The notes under the pieces are model-generated. The model had not been told where the DNA came from and ran no database searches. It saw only the letters and a program-made list of their open reading frames with translations. DNA of 64,000 bases from Parazoarcus communis (GTDB taxonomy: Bacteria; Pseudomonadota; Gammaproteobacteria; Burkholderiales; Rhodocyclaceae): the NCBI RefSeq assembly GCF_003111645.1, contig NZ_CP022187.1, forward strand, positions 124,001 through 188,000, written 5' to 3'. The position numbers were made by a program, and so were the translations under genes. Position 1 is the first letter of the stretch. Each line of letters begins with the position of its first letter. Below are positions 1 through 10,634 of the stretch, in pieces.

Positions 1-2
1 TC

Positions 3-365
3 GGGTTCGATGCCAGGGTGAGCAGCAGCGCCGGGCGGTATCCGCGGCGTATCAGTCAGCGTGCGGTACAGAACATCAGCGCGCTGGGCGGTCCGGGGGC
101 GATGGCAGCGATTCAGCGCAGTCTGCTCGGCTTCTTCGATACCTTTGGCTACAGTGAGATCGGGCTTGGCTGTGTCCTGAAAGCGGGAGTGTGCGAGATG
201 AGCGGCATTGGTGACGGCGCGGAGGCGGAGCGCTTCGTGATCGTCAGCGGTGGTGGAATCCCGGCTCTGGATGTCATCGGCTACAATCGACGCGTGGATT
301 GGCGCGAACTTGTCGAGCGCCTTCAGCGCGTCATCGAAGGCAATGCTGCCGCCGAAGTGCGCTGA
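3..365 (+). CDS. ydbH: YdbH-family envelope protein, C-terminal fragment
   Basis: This reading frame is open from the window edge, so only the last ~120 residues of a large protein are present and its start lies outside. The tail holds a pattern I associate with the YdbH C-terminus (PF11739 type): an AAIQRSLLGFF segment, a VSGGGIPALDVIGYNRRVDW segment and a basic amphipathic end. In E. coli YdbH is a large AsmA/VPS13-like protein proposed to bridge inner and outer membranes for phospholipid transport, working with the small lipoprotein YnbE. The next two genes are ynbE-like and ydbL-like, which strongly supports the call. The family assignment rests on residue pattern and synteny. Confidence 0.75.
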   Translation, partial: GFDARVSSSAGRYPRRISQRAVQNISALGGPGAMAAIQRSLLGFFDTFGYSEIGLGCVLKAGVCEMSGIGDGAEAERFVIVSGGGIPALDVIGYNRRVDWRELVERLQRVIEGNAAAEVR

Positions 366-404
366 ACCGGGCGGTGCGAAGTGCCGCGTAACGAAGGAGG
401 TGAC

Positions 405-596
405 ATGTCGCCGAGCTTGCGAAAGTTGTTGTTGGGCGCCCTGGTTCTGACCAGCAGCGCCTGTGTCACGATCAATATCTATTTTCCGGCCGCTGCGGCA
501 GAGAAGGCGGCAGACCGGATCATCGACGAAGTGTGGCAGCTGCGTGAAGGCGCTGCTGAGCCCGCCCAGCCGCCTGCGGAGGAAAAGAAACCATGA
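405..596 (+). CDS. ynbE: YnbE-like small envelope lipoprotein
   Basis: This is a 63-residue protein with an N-terminal hydrophobic segment (residues ~5-19) ending in SSAC, then VTINIYFPAAAAEKAA. The likely lipidation cysteine has a weak lipobox, with Ser where Leu is usual at -3. The ATG at 405 is chosen because GGAGG sits 6 nt upstream; an in-frame GTG at 381 has no ribosome binding site. In E. coli YnbE is the outer-membrane partner of YdbH. The order ydbH-ynbE-ydbL with a 4-nt overlap to the next gene supports the same role here. Confidence 0.8.
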   Translation: MSPSLRKLLLGALVLTSSACVTINIYFPAAAAEKAADRIIDEVWQLREGAAEPAQPPAEEKKP

Positions 597-1003
597 AACT
601 CGCACCCCTGATCTGTGCGGTGCTTCTGAGCGCTTCGCTCTCGGTCGCCGCGCAGGGCAATCTTGAGATCGACTCTCCGGCAATCGGCGCGCTCAAGCAG
701 TCGATGCAGCAACGCCATTCGCAACTCGCGCCGCTGTACCAGTCGGGAGCGGTGGGTCTGGCAGCCGATGGTACGGTTGCGCTGCGCAGTGCAGGCAATG
801 TGCCGCTGGCGCAGCGTGGCCAGGTCAATGCCCTGATTGCAGCCGAGAATGCCGACCGCCGTGCGCTCTATCGCGAAATCGCACGCGCCAACGGGCATCC
901 CGAGTGGGAGTCGGATGTGCGCAACACCTTTGCCCAGCGCTGGGTGCAGCGCGCACAGCCGGGCTGGTGGGTGCAGCAGGGTGGAGGCTGGGTTCAGAAG
1001 TGA
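593..1003 (+). CDS. ydbL: YdbL-like DUF1318 periplasmic protein
   Basis: This 136-residue protein has a cleavable signal peptide (residues 1-20, AAQ at the end). It carries the DUF1318 features: a long helical middle with QRGQVNALIAAENADRR and a Trp/Gly-rich tail, QPGWWVQQGGGWVQK. It overlaps ynbE by 4 nt (ATGA) and the next ORF by one base (TGATG), so the genes are translationally coupled. In E. coli YdbL is reported to modulate the YdbH-YnbE bridge; its biochemical function is not settled. Confidence 0.85.
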   Translation: MKLAPLICAVLLSASLSVAAQGNLEIDSPAIGALKQSMQQRHSQLAPLYQSGAVGLAADGTVALRSAGNVPLAQRGQVNALIAAENADRRALYREIARANGHPEWESDVRNTFAQRWVQRAQPGWWVQQGGGWVQK

Positions 1004-1791
1004 TGCCGACCCTGATTTTCGATATCGAAACCATTCCCGATGTGGACGGTATCCGGCGGCTCAACGAGTTGCCGGACGATCTGTCCGATTTCGAAGTGGC
1101 GGAGTTTGCCTTTCAGCAACGACGGGCGAGCCACGGGAACGATTTCCTGCCCCACCATCTGCAACGAGTGGTGACGATTTCGTGCGCCATGCGCGATGCG
1201 AGCCAGTTCCGCGTGTTCTCGCTGTCCGAGCCGGAGTCGAACGAAGGGCAGATCATCCAGCGCTTCTTTGACGGGGTGGAGCGCTTCACTCCGCAGATCG
1301 TGTCCTGGAATGGGGGGGGGTTTGACCTTCCGGTGCTGCACTACCGCGGCATGCTGCATGGCGTGTCCGCGCCACGTTACTGGGATCTCGGTGACGGCGA
1401 CTACGCCGATTCGCGCGATTTCAAGTGGAACAACTACATCAGCCGCTATCACACCCGGCATCTCGACCTGATGGACATGCTGGCAATGTACTCCCCGCGT
1501 GCCAATGCGCCGCTGGACGACCTCGCCAAGCTCATGGGCTATCCCGGCAAGCTCGGCATGGACGGATCGGCCGTATGGAGCGCCTGGCAGGAGGGGCGCA
1601 TTGCTGAAATCCGCGACTACTGCGAGACCGATGTGGTGAATACCTACCTCGTGTACCTGCGCTTTCAGTGCATGCGCGGACATCTGGATGCGGCCGGGCT
1701 GGCAAGCGAACAGGCTGTTGTGCGCGAGGCGCTGGGCCGGATCGGCGCTCCGCACTGGGAGGCGTTTCTGGCCGAATGGACCGAAACTTAA
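1003..1791 (+). CDS. Predicted 3'-5' exonuclease, PolB-like DEDD family
   Basis: This 262-residue protein starts MPTLIFDIETIPDV, the ExoI motif (DxE) of DEDD exonucleases. ExoII-like residues follow in SWNGGGFDLPVLHYR, and ExoIII in IRDYCETDVVNTYLVYLR. The combination matches the family annotated as predicted 3'-5' exonuclease related to the proofreading domain of PolB (PF10108). It is expected to degrade single-stranded DNA or RNA in the cytoplasm; the substrate is unknown. The ATG at 1003 shares its first base with the ydbL stop codon. A homopolymer of nine G lies at about 1312-1320 inside the gene, a possible phase-variable or sequencing-error-prone spot, but the frame is intact across it. 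Confidence 0.8.
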   Translation: MPTLIFDIETIPDVDGIRRLNELPDDLSDFEVAEFAFQQRRASHGNDFLPHHLQRVVTISCAMRDASQFRVFSLSEPESNEGQIIQRFFDGVERFTPQIVSWNGGGFDLPVLHYRGMLHGVSAPRYWDLGDGDYADSRDFKWNNYISRYHTRHLDLMDMLAMYSPRANAPLDDLAKLMGYPGKLGMDGSAVWSAWQEGRIAEIRDYCETDVVNTYLVYLRFQCMRGHLDAAGLASEQAVVREALGRIGAPHWEAFLAEWTET

Positions 1792-1819
1792 GTTTTTTGA
1801 AGAAAGTTCTAAAAATAGT

Positions 1820-1847
1820 TTGACACCTGCCGTGAAGTGCCTATAAT
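1820..1847 (+). promoter_or_regulatory. Strong sigma70 promoter of tRNA-Val
   Basis: A perfect TTGACA (1820-1825) and a perfect TATAAT (1842-1847) are separated by 16 nt, and the -10 box ends 14 nt before the tRNA. This is the best sigma70 match noticed in the window and suits a stable RNA gene. Confidence 0.85.
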
Positions 1848-1861
1848 TCGCGGCTCTTAGC

Positions 1862-1938
1862 AGGCGCGTAGCTCAGCTGGTTAGAGCACCACCTTGACAT
1901 GGTGGGGGTCGTTGGTTCGAGTCCAATCGCGCCTACCA
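1862..1938 (+). tRNA. tRNA-Val (anticodon GAC)
   Basis: A complete 77-nt cloverleaf is present: acceptor AGGCGCG pairs with CGCGCCT, the anticodon stem CCACC/GGTGG holds the loop TTGACAT (anticodon GAC at 1896-1898), and the T-loop is GTTCGAGTCC. Discriminator A and CCA (1936-1938) are encoded. A strong promoter lies upstream and a hairpin terminator at 2021-2050. Confidence 0.97.
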
Positions 1939-2020
1939 ACACTTGGAGTCGATTTGCCATGTTCCGAACTCATACCAAGGCCGGAAACTGAACAGGTCGG
2001 GTCCGCTTGTCTGCTTGAGG

Positions 2021-2050
2021 AAAAAGTGCGGTTCGACCGCACTTTTTTTT
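2021..2050 (+). terminator. Rho-independent terminator after tRNA-Val
   Basis: The inverted repeat AAAAGTGCGG / CCGCACTTTT has a 5-nt TTCGA loop and runs into eight T residues. It separates the tRNA transcript from thrS. Confidence 0.85.
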
Positions 2051-2136
2051 CGTCCACGTTTTGTGCAGTGCAACCAAGGTCGCATTACCAGAGCTGTCAC
2101 TTTTCATCAGCTCACCCAGTCTAGAGGCTAGAGATC

Positions 2137-4053
2137 ATGCTGAATATCACGCTTCCCGATGGCTCCACTCGTCAGTTCGACCATCCGGTTACTGTGGGCG
2201 AGGTCGCCGCTTCGATCGGTGCGGGGCTGGCCAAGGCTTCGCTGGCGGGGCGTGTCGATGGTCGCCTGGTTGATCTCTCGCACCGCATCGAATCCGATGC
2301 TGCGCTGGCAATCATTACCGACAAGAATCCGGAAGGTCTCGAGGTCATTCGCCATTCGACGGCGCACTTGCTGGCGCACGCGGCGAAAGAGCTGTTCCCG
2401 GAAGCTCAGGTCACGATCGGACCGGTGATCGACAACGGCTTCTACTACGACTTCTCCTACCACCGCCCGTTTACCCCGGAAGATCTGGCCGCCATCGAGC
2501 AGCGCATGGGCGAGATCGTCAAGCGCGAACTGCCGGTGCTGCGTGAGGTGTGGCCGCGGGACAAGGCGGTCGAGTTCTTCAAGAGTATCGGTGAGAACTA
2601 CAAGGCCGAGATCATCGCCTCGATCCCGTCCGACGAGGATGTCTCGCTCTATCGGCAGGGCGACTTCGTCGACCTGTGTCGCGGTCCCCATGTGCCGACG
2701 ACGGGCAAGCTGAAGGTGTTCAAGCTCACGAAGCTGGCCGGTGCCTACTGGCGCGGCGACTCGAAGAACGAGATGCTGCAGCGGGTCTACGGTACGGCGT
2801 GGGTGAAGAAGGAAGATCTCGAGTCCTACCTGCACATGCTGGAAGAGGCCGAGAAGCGCGATCACCGCAAGCTGGGTCGTCAGCTCGATCTCTTCCATCT
2901 GCAGGAAGAGGCGCCGGGTATGGTGTTCTGGCATGCCAAGGGGTGGACGCTGTGGCAGCAGGTCGAGCAGTACCTGCGCAAGACCATTGGCGATGTCGGC
3001 TATCAGGAAGTGAAGACGCCGCAGATCGTTGATCGCTCGCTGTGGGAGAAGTCCGGTCACTGGGGCATGTACGCCGACCTCATGTTCACCACGCAGTCGG
3101 AAAAGCGCGACTACGCAGTGAAGCCGATGAACTGCCCGTGCCATATCCAGATCTTCAATCAGGGCTTGAAGAGCTACCGCGATCTGCCGCTGCGGATGGC
3201 CGAGTTCGGCTCCTGCCACCGTAACGAGCCGTCGGGTGCGCTGCACGGGATCATGCGCGTGCGCAACTTCGTGCAGGACGATGCGCACATCTTCTGTACC
3301 GATGCACAGGTGCAGGACGAAGCGGCCGAGTTCATCCGTCTGCTGCAGCGAGTCTATGTCGACTTCGGTTTTACCGATGTGCTGATCAAGCTGTCGACGC
3401 GCCCGGACAAGCGGGTGGGCAGCGACGAGCAGTGGGATGCGGCCGAGGCGGCGCTTGCGGCTGCGCTTGATGCCCAGGGGCTTGAATATGACCTGCAGCC
3501 GGGCGAGGGCGCGTTCTATGGTCCCAAGATCGAGTTTTCGCTGAAGGACTGCCTCGGACGGGTGTGGCAGTGCGGTACGCTGCAGCTCGACTTCAACCTG
3601 CCGGTGAGGCTCGAGGCCGAGTACGTCGCCGAGGACAACACCAAGAAGTACCCGGTGATGTTGCATCGCGCAATCCTGGGTTCGCTGGAGCGATTCATCG
3701 GCATCCTGATCGAGCACTACGCCGGGGCGCTGCCGCTGTGGCTGGCGCCGGTTCATGCGGTGGTGATGAATATTTCGGAAGGTCAGGCCGAATACGCGCA
3801 GGAAGTCACTCAGAGACTGAAGAAAGCCGGTTTCCGGGTCGAGACGGATTTGCGTAACGAAAAGATTAACTATAAAATTCGCGAACATAGCGTGCACAAG
3901 CTGCCTTACCAGATCGTAATCGGCGAGAAGGAAAAGTCCGCCGGGGTGGTTGCTGTGCGCGTCCGGGGTGGCCAGGATCTTGGCCAAATGTCCCTAGATT
4001 CGCTGATCGAGCGCTGGCATCGTGAAATTGAAGCGAAAGCCGGCTCGGTCTGA
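2137..4053 (+). CDS. thrS: Threonyl-tRNA synthetase
   Basis: This 638-residue class II aminoacyl-tRNA synthetase charges tRNA-Thr in the cytoplasm. The N-terminus is a TGS domain ([14 protein letters not shown]). An editing domain follows with [10 protein letters not shown] near residue 73 and the zinc motif [13 protein letters not shown] region. The catalytic core has MNCPCH (zinc-binding Cys), class II motif 2 ([15 protein letters not shown]) and motif 3 ([14 protein letters not shown]). The C-terminal ~100 residues are the anticodon-binding domain. Length matches the family. It leads the thrS-infC-rpmI-rplT-pheST-ihfA order conserved in proteobacteria; infC begins 26 nt downstream. Confidence 0.98.
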   Translation: MLNITLPDGSTRQFDHPVTVGEVAASIGAGLAKASLAGRVDGRLVDLSHRIESDAALAIITDKNPEGLEVIRHSTAHLLAHAAKELFPEAQVTIGPVIDNGFYYDFSYHRPFTPEDLAAIEQRMGEIVKRELPVLREVWPRDKAVEFFKSIGENYKAEIIASIPSDEDVSLYRQGDFVDLCRGPHVPTTGKLKVFKLTKLAGAYWRGDSKNEMLQRVYGTAWVKKEDLESYLHMLEEAEKRDHRKLGRQLDLFHLQEEAPGMVFWHAKGWTLWQQVEQYLRKTIGDVGYQEVKTPQIVDRSLWEKSGHWGMYADLMFTTQSEKRDYAVKPMNCPCHIQIFNQGLKSYRDLPLRMAEFGSCHRNEPSGALHGIMRVRNFVQDDAHIFCTDAQVQDEAAEFIRLLQRVYVDFGFTDVLIKLSTRPDKRVGSDEQWDAAEAALAAALDAQGLEYDLQPGEGAFYGPKIEFSLKDCLGRVWQCGTLQLDFNLPVRLEAEYVAEDNTKKYPVMLHRAILGSLERFIGILIEHYAGALPLWLAPVHAVVMNISEGQAEYAQEVTQRLKKAGFRVETDLRNEKINYKIREHSVHKLPYQIVIGEKEKSAGVVAVRVRGGQDLGQMSLDSLIERWHREIEAKAGSV

Positions 4054-4079
4054 TATTGGCCTTTATGGAGAACTGAACC

Positions 4080-4604
4080 ATCGCTCAAGATAAAAAGCAG
4101 CGCGTCAACGGGGAGATCACCGCGCCGGAAGTCCGGCTAGTCGGTGAAGACGGTGAACCGCTGGGTATTGTCCCCCTGAGAATTGCCCTCGAAGCAGCAG
4201 AAGAAATCGGGCTGGACCTTGTCGAGATCGCGCCAATGGCGGAACCCCCGGTTTGCCGGGTAATGGATCTGGGCAAGTTCAAGTATCAGGAGCAGAAGAA
4301 AGCCCACGAGGCGCGTTCCAAGCAGAAGCAGATTCAGATCAAGGAAGTCAAGCTGCGTCCGGGTACGGACGAGAACGACTACCAGATCAAGCTGCGCAAC
4401 CTGAAGCGCTTCCTGGATGAAGGTGACAAGTGCAAGGTCACGCTTCGCTTCCGCGGACGAGAGATGGCGCACCAGGAATTTGGTCTGCGTCAGCTTGAGC
4501 GAGTCAAGGCCGATCTCGAAGAGCTCGGTCAGGTTGAGCAGATGCCCAAGATGGAAGGGCGTCAAATGGTCATGGTCATCGCGCCGATCAAGAAGAATCG
4601 CTGA
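4080..4604 (+). CDS. infC: Translation initiation factor IF-3 (AUC start)
   Basis: The 174-residue product matches IF-3 from its first codon: [20 protein letters not shown], the N-terminal domain with [15 protein letters not shown], a lysine-rich linker helix ([17 protein letters not shown]) and a C-terminal domain ending [12 protein letters not shown]. No ATG, GTG or TTG exists in the right place; the only start that restores the conserved N-terminus is ATC at 4080, with TGGAG 7 nt upstream. IF-3 discriminates against non-AUG starts, so AUU/AUC starts are the known basis of infC autoregulation. The gene follows thrS in the same operon. A gene finder that requires standard starts would truncate it to an internal ATG at 4236. 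Confidence 0.95.
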   Translation: MAQDKKQRVNGEITAPEVRLVGEDGEPLGIVPLRIALEAAEEIGLDLVEIAPMAEPPVCRVMDLGKFKYQEQKKAHEARSKQKQIQIKEVKLRPGTDENDYQIKLRNLKRFLDEGDKCKVTLRFRGREMAHQEFGLRQLERVKADLEELGQVEQMPKMEGRQMVMVIAPIKKNR

Positions 4605-4647
4605 TCGGGCGGTTGCAGGATTTGCCGCCGGGTAACCGGTGGCAAGA

Positions 4648-4677
4648 CCGCAGACATCCAGCTGTGGAGGTCTGCGG
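4648..4677 (+). promoter_or_regulatory. Hairpin in the infC-rpmI leader
   Basis: CCGCAGAC (4648-4655) pairs with GTCTGCGG (4670-4677), with an inner TCCA/TGGA stem and a GCTG loop. No T tract follows, so it is not a simple terminator. It lies in the 151-nt gap before rpmI, where many bacteria carry an L20-binding autoregulatory leader. That role is an inference from position; the hairpin itself is seen directly. Confidence 0.45.
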
Positions 4678-4755
4678 AAAACAAGTGGTGTTGGGTGTAA
4701 AACGTACCTGAACCGGTACTACCTGACGGCATTCTATAAACTCGGAGTCTAAGCA

Positions 4756-4953
4756 ATGCCCAAGATGAAGACCAAGAGCGGAGCCAAGAAGCGATTCAAG
4801 GTTCGTGCTAGCGGTGGGATCAAGCGGTCCTCGGCGTTCAAACGCCACATCCTTACCAAGAAGACCACCAAGAGCAAGCGCCAGCTGCGCGGCATGAAGG
4901 AAATTCATGCAGCCGACGAAAAGCTGATCCGCGCCATGCTGCCTTACGCTTGA
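4756..4953 (+). CDS. rpmI: 50S ribosomal protein L35
   Basis: This 65-residue basic protein begins [20 protein letters not shown], typical of bL35, and ends in an [13 protein letters not shown] tail. It is a component of the large ribosomal subunit. It lies between infC and rplT in the universally common order. AGTCTAAGCA precedes the start rather than a strong SD, consistent with expression depending on upstream leader structure. Confidence 0.97.
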   Translation: MPKMKTKSGAKKRFKVRASGGIKRSSAFKRHILTKKTTKSKRQLRGMKEIHAADEKLIRAMLPYA

Positions 4954-4965
4954 TAGGAGACCGCT

Positions 4966-5325
4966 ATGCCCAGAGTTAAACGTGGTGTAACAGCCCGCGC
5001 ACGTCACAAGAAAGTTCTCGTTCAGGCCAAGGGTTACCGCGGCCGTCGCAAAAACGTCTATCGCATCGCCAAACAGGCGGTGATGAAGGCCGGCCAGTAC
5101 GCTTACCGCGACCGTCGTCAAAGGAAGCGTCAGTTCCGTGCCCTGTGGATCGTCCGTATCAACGCCGCTGCGCGTGAGTGCGGTCTGACCTACAGCGTAT
5201 TCATGAATGGCCTGAAGAAGGCCGCTGTCGAAGTGGACCGCAAGGTTCTGGCCGATCTGGCCGTTTTCGACAAGCCCGCGTTTGCAGCGCTCGTCGCGCA
5301 AGCCAAGGCCCAAATCGCTGCGTAA
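4966..5325 (+). CDS. rplT: 50S ribosomal protein L20
   Basis: The 119-residue product starts [18 protein letters not shown] and contains the bL20 core [31 protein letters not shown] in overlapping parts, with the usual length. L20 is an early 50S assembly protein that binds 23S rRNA; in other bacteria it represses its own operon through the rpmI leader. It starts 12 nt after rpmI with AGGAG 6 nt upstream and is followed at once by a strong terminator. Confidence 0.97.
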   Translation: MPRVKRGVTARARHKKVLVQAKGYRGRRKNVYRIAKQAVMKAGQYAYRDRRQRKRQFRALWIVRINAAARECGLTYSVFMNGLKKAAVEVDRKVLADLAVFDKPAFAALVAQAKAQIAA

Positions 5326-5339
5326 GTCGTCGCAGCCCG

Positions 5340-5369
5340 AAAAAAGGAGGCCTGGCCTCCTTTTTTTTT
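5340..5369 (+). terminator. Rho-independent terminator after rplT
   Basis: GGAGGC / GCCTCC with a 3-nt loop is flanked by six A upstream and nine T downstream. It separates the ribosomal-protein transcript from pheS, which starts only 25 nt later. Confidence 0.9.
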
Positions 5370-5373
5370 CTGA

Positions 5374-6426
<1,053 letters not shown>

Positions 6427-6433
6427 GTGAATC

Positions 6434-8824
6434 ATGCAATTTTCCGAACACTGGCTGCGGACCTTCACCAATCCGCTTCTTGATAGTGCCGCGCTGGGTC
6501 ACCTGATGACCATGGCGGGCCTTGAAGTGGAAGAAGCCGAACCCGTGGCGCCGGCTTTTACCGGCATTGTCGTGGCGCAGATCGTCGAAGCCGAAAAGCA
6601 TCCGAATGCGGACAAGCTCAAGCTGTGCAAGGTCGACGCGGGCACCGGAGAGCTCCTCCAGATCGTCTGCGGCGCACCCAATGCGGCTGTCGGCATGAAG
6701 GTGCCGTGTGCCAAGGTGGGCGCGATGCTGCCAGGCGATTTCGCCATCAAGGCGGCCAAGCTGCGTGGTGTCGAATCCTTCGGCATGCTGTGCTCCGAGC
6801 GTGAGCTTGGACTGTCCGACGAGCATGGCGGTCTGTACGCGCTGCCCGACGATGCGCCGGTGGGTGTGGACATCCGCGAGTACCTGGCGCTCGACGATAC
6901 CCTGTTCACCATCAAGCTCACGCCGAATCGTTCGGACTGCCTGAGTCTGACCGGGGTGGCGCGCGAGGTCGCGGCGCTTACCGGCGTCGCGCTGGTGCGT
7001 CCCGAGTTCGCTGCCGTGGTGCCGACGATCGACGATCGGCGCGCGATCGTGCTCGATGCACCCCAGGCCTGTCCGCGCTATTGCGGTCGTGTGCTCAAGG
7101 GCGTCGATGCCAAGGCGCCGACGCCGGACTGGATGAAGCAGCGCCTGCAGCGCAGTGGCATCCGGTCGATCAGCGCGCTGGTGGATATCACCAACTACGT
7201 CATGCTTGAGCTCGGGCAGCCGCTGCACGCTTTCGACAACACCCGGCTCAAGGGCGCAATCCATGTACGCCTTCCGGTGGAGGGCGAGCAGGTGCTGCTG
7301 CTCAACGAACAGACGGTGACCCCGGTTGCCGACACGCTGCTGATCGCCGACGAACACTGCGCGCTCGCGCTCGCCGGCATCATGGGCGGTGAAGAGAGCG
7401 GTATCACGCTGGAAACGTCCGAGGTCTTCCTCGAAAGCGCGTTTTTCGCGCCCGAGGCAATCGCAGGGCGTGCCCGTGCCTACGGCTTCTCGTCCGATGC
7501 CTCGCATCGTTTCGAACGCGGTGTCGATTTCGCACTCGCCCGCCCGGCGCTGGAGCGCGCCACCGGTCTCATCCTAGAGATCTGTGGCGGTGCTGCTGGT
7601 CCGGTTGAAGAGGCGCTGGCCGCCGATGCATTGCCTGCCCGTCCGCCGGTGCGTCTGCGCCCTGCACGTGCTCGCCGTGTGCTCGGCATCGACATGGCAG
7701 ATGACGCAATGCAGGCGCTGCTTGAGCGCGTCCATCTTGAAGTGAGCCGGGACGGGGATGCGCTGCTCGTGAGCCCGCCTTCCTTCCGTTTCGACATCGA
7801 GATTGAAGAAGACCTGATCGAAGAGCTTGCCCGCCTCCATGGGTATGACAACATTCCCGCGGTCGCACCCTTGGGCCGGCTGGTGATGCTGGATCGCAGC
7901 GAGTCCGATCGCAGCGAATGGGATGTCCGCCATCTGCTCGCAGCGCGTGGCTTCCAGGAAGTGGTCAACTTCGCCTTCGTCGAAGAGGCGTGGGAGCGCG
8001 ACTTCTGTTCAAACGATGATCCGATCCGTCTTGCCAACCCGATCGCGAGTCAGATGAGCGTCATGCGCTCAAGCCTGATTCCGGGACTGGCTGCCAATCT
8101 GGTCACCAACCGCAAGCGCCAGCAGAACCGTGTTCGCGTGTTCGAACTCGGGCGCTGCTTCGAGCGCAAGGCTGACGGTCAGCCGGTAGCCGGCTTCCAT
8201 CAGCCGCGGCGCATTGCCGCGCTTGCCGCCGGTCCGGTCGTGCCCGAACAATGGGGCGAGCGCAGCAGGACGACCGACTTCTATGATCTCAAGGGGGATC
8301 TCGAAGCCTTGTTCGCGCCGCGCGAACTCAGCTTTGAATGCCTGGCCGACCCCGCGCTGCACCCGGGGCGGGCGGCAGTTGTCATGCTCGATGGTCGCCG
8401 CATCGGTGTGATCGGCGAACTGCATCCGATCTGGGTGCAGCGCTACGATCTCGGGCCTGCACCGGTGGTGTTCGAGGTTGAGCTTGATGCCGCACTGGAG
8501 GCGATTCTGCCTGCATCGGGCAGTGTGTCGCGCATGCCGGCGGTTGCCCGCGACCTGGCCCTGGTGGTCAATCAGGAACTCAGTGCGACGCGTGTTCTGG
8601 CAGTGCTGCGTGAAGCGGCGCCGAGCCTGGTGCGCGAGATCAGCCTGTTCGACGTCTACCATGGCAAGGGCATTGACCCTGACAAGAAGAGTCTTGCTTT
8701 CAGTGTGTTGATGCAAGATACTCAACGGACCCTTGAAGATGCCGAGGTGGAAGCCGCAATGTCAGCATTACTCCGCCACGCCGAGCTCACGCTGGGCGCG
8801 AGACTGCGTGGATCGGGAGAATGA
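6434..8824 (+). CDS. pheT: Phenylalanyl-tRNA synthetase beta subunit
   Basis: The 796-residue beta chain has the full bacterial domain order: an OB-fold tRNA-binding domain near residues 40-150 ([13 protein letters not shown]), a B3/B4 editing region ([23 protein letters not shown]), a B5 domain, a catalytic-like fold and a C-terminal ferredoxin-like anticodon-binding domain ([18 protein letters not shown]). Its stop overlaps the ihfA start by 4 nt (ATGA), so ihfA is translationally coupled. Confidence 0.97.
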   Translation: MQFSEHWLRTFTNPLLDSAALGHLMTMAGLEVEEAEPVAPAFTGIVVAQIVEAEKHPNADKLKLCKVDAGTGELLQIVCGAPNAAVGMKVPCAKVGAMLPGDFAIKAAKLRGVESFGMLCSERELGLSDEHGGLYALPDDAPVGVDIREYLALDDTLFTIKLTPNRSDCLSLTGVAREVAALTGVALVRPEFAAVVPTIDDRRAIVLDAPQACPRYCGRVLKGVDAKAPTPDWMKQRLQRSGIRSISALVDITNYVMLELGQPLHAFDNTRLKGAIHVRLPVEGEQVLLLNEQTVTPVADTLLIADEHCALALAGIMGGEESGITLETSEVFLESAFFAPEAIAGRARAYGFSSDASHRFERGVDFALARPALERATGLILEICGGAAGPVEEALAADALPARPPVRLRPARARRVLGIDMADDAMQALLERVHLEVSRDGDALLVSPPSFRFDIEIEEDLIEELARLHGYDNIPAVAPLGRLVMLDRSESDRSEWDVRHLLAARGFQEVVNFAFVEEAWERDFCSNDDPIRLANPIASQMSVMRSSLIPGLAANLVTNRKRQQNRVRVFELGRCFERKADGQPVAGFHQPRRIAALAAGPVVPEQWGERSRTTDFYDLKGDLEALFAPRELSFECLADPALHPGRAAVVMLDGRRIGVIGELHPIWVQRYDLGPAPVVFEVELDAALEAILPASGSVSRMPAVARDLALVVNQELSATRVLAVLREAAPSLVREISLFDVYHGKGIDPDKKSLAFSVLMQDTQRTLEDAEVEAAMSALLRHAELTLGARLRGSGE

Positions 8825-9132
8825 ACGTGACCTTGACCAAAGCGGAACTGGCCGATCTGCTGTTTGAGCAGGTGGGACTGAACAAGCGCGAAGCCAAGGA
8901 CATGGTGGAAGGCTTCTTCGAGGAAATCCGGACGGCGCTGGAGCGCGGCGACAGTGTGAAACTGTCCGGGTTCGGCAACTTTCAGTTGCGTGACAAACCG
9001 CAGCGTCCGGGGCGCAACCCCAAGACTGGCGAGGAAATTCCGATCACTGCCCGTCGGGTGGTCACCTTCCACGCCAGCCAGAAGCTCAAGGCCGCGGTAG
9101 AGGAACTCAGCGATGCAAGCAAGCAACCCTGA
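8821..9132 (+). CDS. ihfA: Integration host factor alpha subunit
   Basis: The 103-residue HU/IHF-fold protein contains [22 protein letters not shown], the beta-arm with the Pro that intercalates into bent DNA, and [17 protein letters not shown]. As IHF-alpha it pairs with IhfB and bends DNA about 160 degrees. Its position straight after pheT is the classic one. This matters for the window because two near-perfect IHF sites lie upstream of the hydrogenase promoters at 16.2 and 20.4 kb. Confidence 0.96.
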   Translation: MNVTLTKAELADLLFEQVGLNKREAKDMVEGFFEEIRTALERGDSVKLSGFGNFQLRDKPQRPGRNPKTGEEIPITARRVVTFHASQKLKAAVEELSDASKQP

Positions 9133-9493
9133 AACCGGTACGGCAGCACTGCCGCCGATTCCCGCCAAACGTTACTTCACCATCGGTGAGGTAAGCGAAC
9201 TGTGCGGGGTCAAGGCGCATGTGCTGCGTTACTGGGAGCAGGAGTTCACCCAGCTCAAGCCGGTCAAGCGCAGTGGCAACCGTCGCTACTATCAGCACCA
9301 TGAAGTCATGCTGATCCGGCGTATCCGCCATCTGCTGTACGAAGAAGGTTTCACCATTTCCGGGGCGCGCAACCGTCTCGGCGAGGCCGCAATACAACAG
9401 CACGAAGAGACCGAGGCGGAAGCGCGCTACAAGGCCTTGATCGCGGATTTGCGGCAGGAAATCGAGGCCACGCTGGCGGCACTGAAAGGCTGA
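9113..9493 (+). CDS. MerR-family transcriptional regulator
   Basis: This 126-residue protein has a MerR winged-helix DNA-binding domain at residues ~19-85: [25 protein letters not shown], then [13 protein letters not shown] short coiled-coil tail rich in Glu follows (~90-126). There is no cysteine-rich effector loop, so metal sensing is unlikely. This small MerR between ihfA and tRNA-Pro is a familiar neighbour in beta- and gammaproteobacteria, but its regulon is not known to me. The ATG at 9113 overlaps the end of ihfA by 20 nt. Confidence 0.85.
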   Translation: MQASNPETGTAALPPIPAKRYFTIGEVSELCGVKAHVLRYWEQEFTQLKPVKRSGNRRYYQHHEVMLIRRIRHLLYEEGFTISGARNRLGEAAIQQHEETEAEARYKALIADLRQEIEATLAALKG

Positions 9494-9540
9494 TTTTTTG
9501 CTGGTAAAGTTTTTTTGGCCTGCTATAATGCCGGCTTGTG

Positions 9541-9618
<78 letters not shown>

Positions 9619-9630
9619 AACGAATCAGAC

Positions 9631-9665
9631 AAAAGCCAATCCTTCGGGGTTGGCTTTTTGTTTTT
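9631..9665 (+). terminator. Rho-independent terminator after tRNA-Pro
   Basis: AAAAGCCAA / TTGGCTTTT encloses a loop of ~10 nt (with internal CC/GG pairing) and is followed by T-rich sequence to 9665. Confidence 0.85.
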
Positions 9666-9779
9666 CCGGCTCAGTCCATTCGGTCACGTCTGCATCTTCT
9701 TGCAACGATGGAACGGCGGGGCGGTGCTGGCAGCGATGACTGAAGACCGAGGCGGATGCAATCAGCGGAGGCAGAATTC

Positions 9780-10151
9780 ATGAAGTACGGATACAGCGAA
9801 GCGAGGCCCTACATCACGAAGGACGGTTCGACGATTCGCGAACTGATGCATCCGGACGTACATGGCAACAAGGCACAGAGCCTGGCCGAAGCCACCGTCC
9901 CCGCAGGGACGAGAACGCAGTTGCATCGCCACGCCCTGACCGAGGAGCTGTATCACATCACGTCGGGAACGGGGCGGATGCAGCTCGGCGACGCGCGTTT
10001 CGACGTGGCGGCCGGCGATACCGTCTGCATTCCGCCTGGCACGCCGCACTGCATCGAAGCGCTTGGAGATGCCCCGCTGAAATTGCTGTGCTGCTGTGCA
10101 CCGGCATACGCTCATGAAGATACCGAGCTTCTTGAACCGGGGGCTTCTTGA
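9780..10151 (+). CDS. Cupin-domain protein
   Basis: The 123-residue single-domain cupin shows the two motifs: LHRHALTEELYHITSGTG (metal-binding His/Glu, residues ~52-70) and GDTVCIPPGTPHCIEALG (second His, ~85-102). Such small cupins bind a divalent metal and can be isomerases, dioxygenases or sugar-binding proteins; the substrate cannot be read from sequence. ATG 9780 is chosen because GGAGG lies 8 nt upstream; an in-frame ATG at 9756 has no SD. It is convergent with the NUDIX gene 12 nt downstream. Confidence 0.8.
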   Translation: MKYGYSEARPYITKDGSTIRELMHPDVHGNKAQSLAEATVPAGTRTQLHRHALTEELYHITSGTGRMQLGDARFDVAAGDTVCIPPGTPHCIEALGDAPLKLLCCCAPAYAHEDTELLEPGAS

Positions 10152-10163
10152 GCCGGGTCTGAG

Positions 10164-10634
10164 CTAGCCCGTGTCGGGTGTGCGGCCGAGCAGTGTTCTG
10201 GCGTGTGCGAGCAAGCCCTTTTCCAGCAGCAGTCTCTTCATGCTCTTTGCCAGCCGGACACGCAGTTGCGCGTCGTCAGACCAGGCGAAGCCATCGACTT
10301 CCGGCGCACGCTTGCCGGTCACGTAGTGGTCGAAGTAGCTCGTGCACCGGCAATGCTCGGGACGGGTCTCGGTGGATGTGGTGCCGACGCAGAACAGATG
10401 AAGGTCCTTGCCGCGGTAGTAGGCGTAACGGCCCAGTTCAACCAGGCGCCCGGTCGGGAACTCGAGTCCGAACTCCTCGCGAGCCTCGCGCAGGGCGCAA
10501 GCCATGGCGCTCTCACCCTCATCGATGAGGCCCTTGGGCAGGTCCCAGTGCGTGCTTCCGGTGGAATGACCCACAAGCAGTTCGCCGCGTTCATTGATCA
10601 CCAGCAGGCCGCAGGAAAGTTGCGTCGCCATCAT
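10164..10634 (-). CDS. NUDIX hydrolase
   Basis: This ~156-residue protein has a complete NUDIX box, GX5EX7REUXEEXGU, read as GLIDEGESAMACALREAREE then FGL, near residues 40-62. The box coordinates Mg2+ for hydrolysis of nucleoside diphosphate-linked substrates. The fold begins WDLPKG just before it, resembling the bis-nucleotide polyphosphatase/MutT-like branch; the substrate is not predictable. Two adjacent ATGs (10634, 10631) are possible and both lack a good SD. A short ORF with a strong SD ends exactly on this start (see 10631-10696), suggesting translational coupling. Confidence 0.85.
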   Translation of the reverse strand: MMATQLSCGLLVINERGELLVGHSTGSTHWDLPKGLIDEGESAMACALREAREEFGLEFPTGRLVELGRYAYYRGKDLHLFCVGTTSTETRPEHCRCTSYFDHYVTGKRAPEVDGFAWSDDAQLRVRLAKSMKRLLLEKGLLAHARTLLGRTPDTG

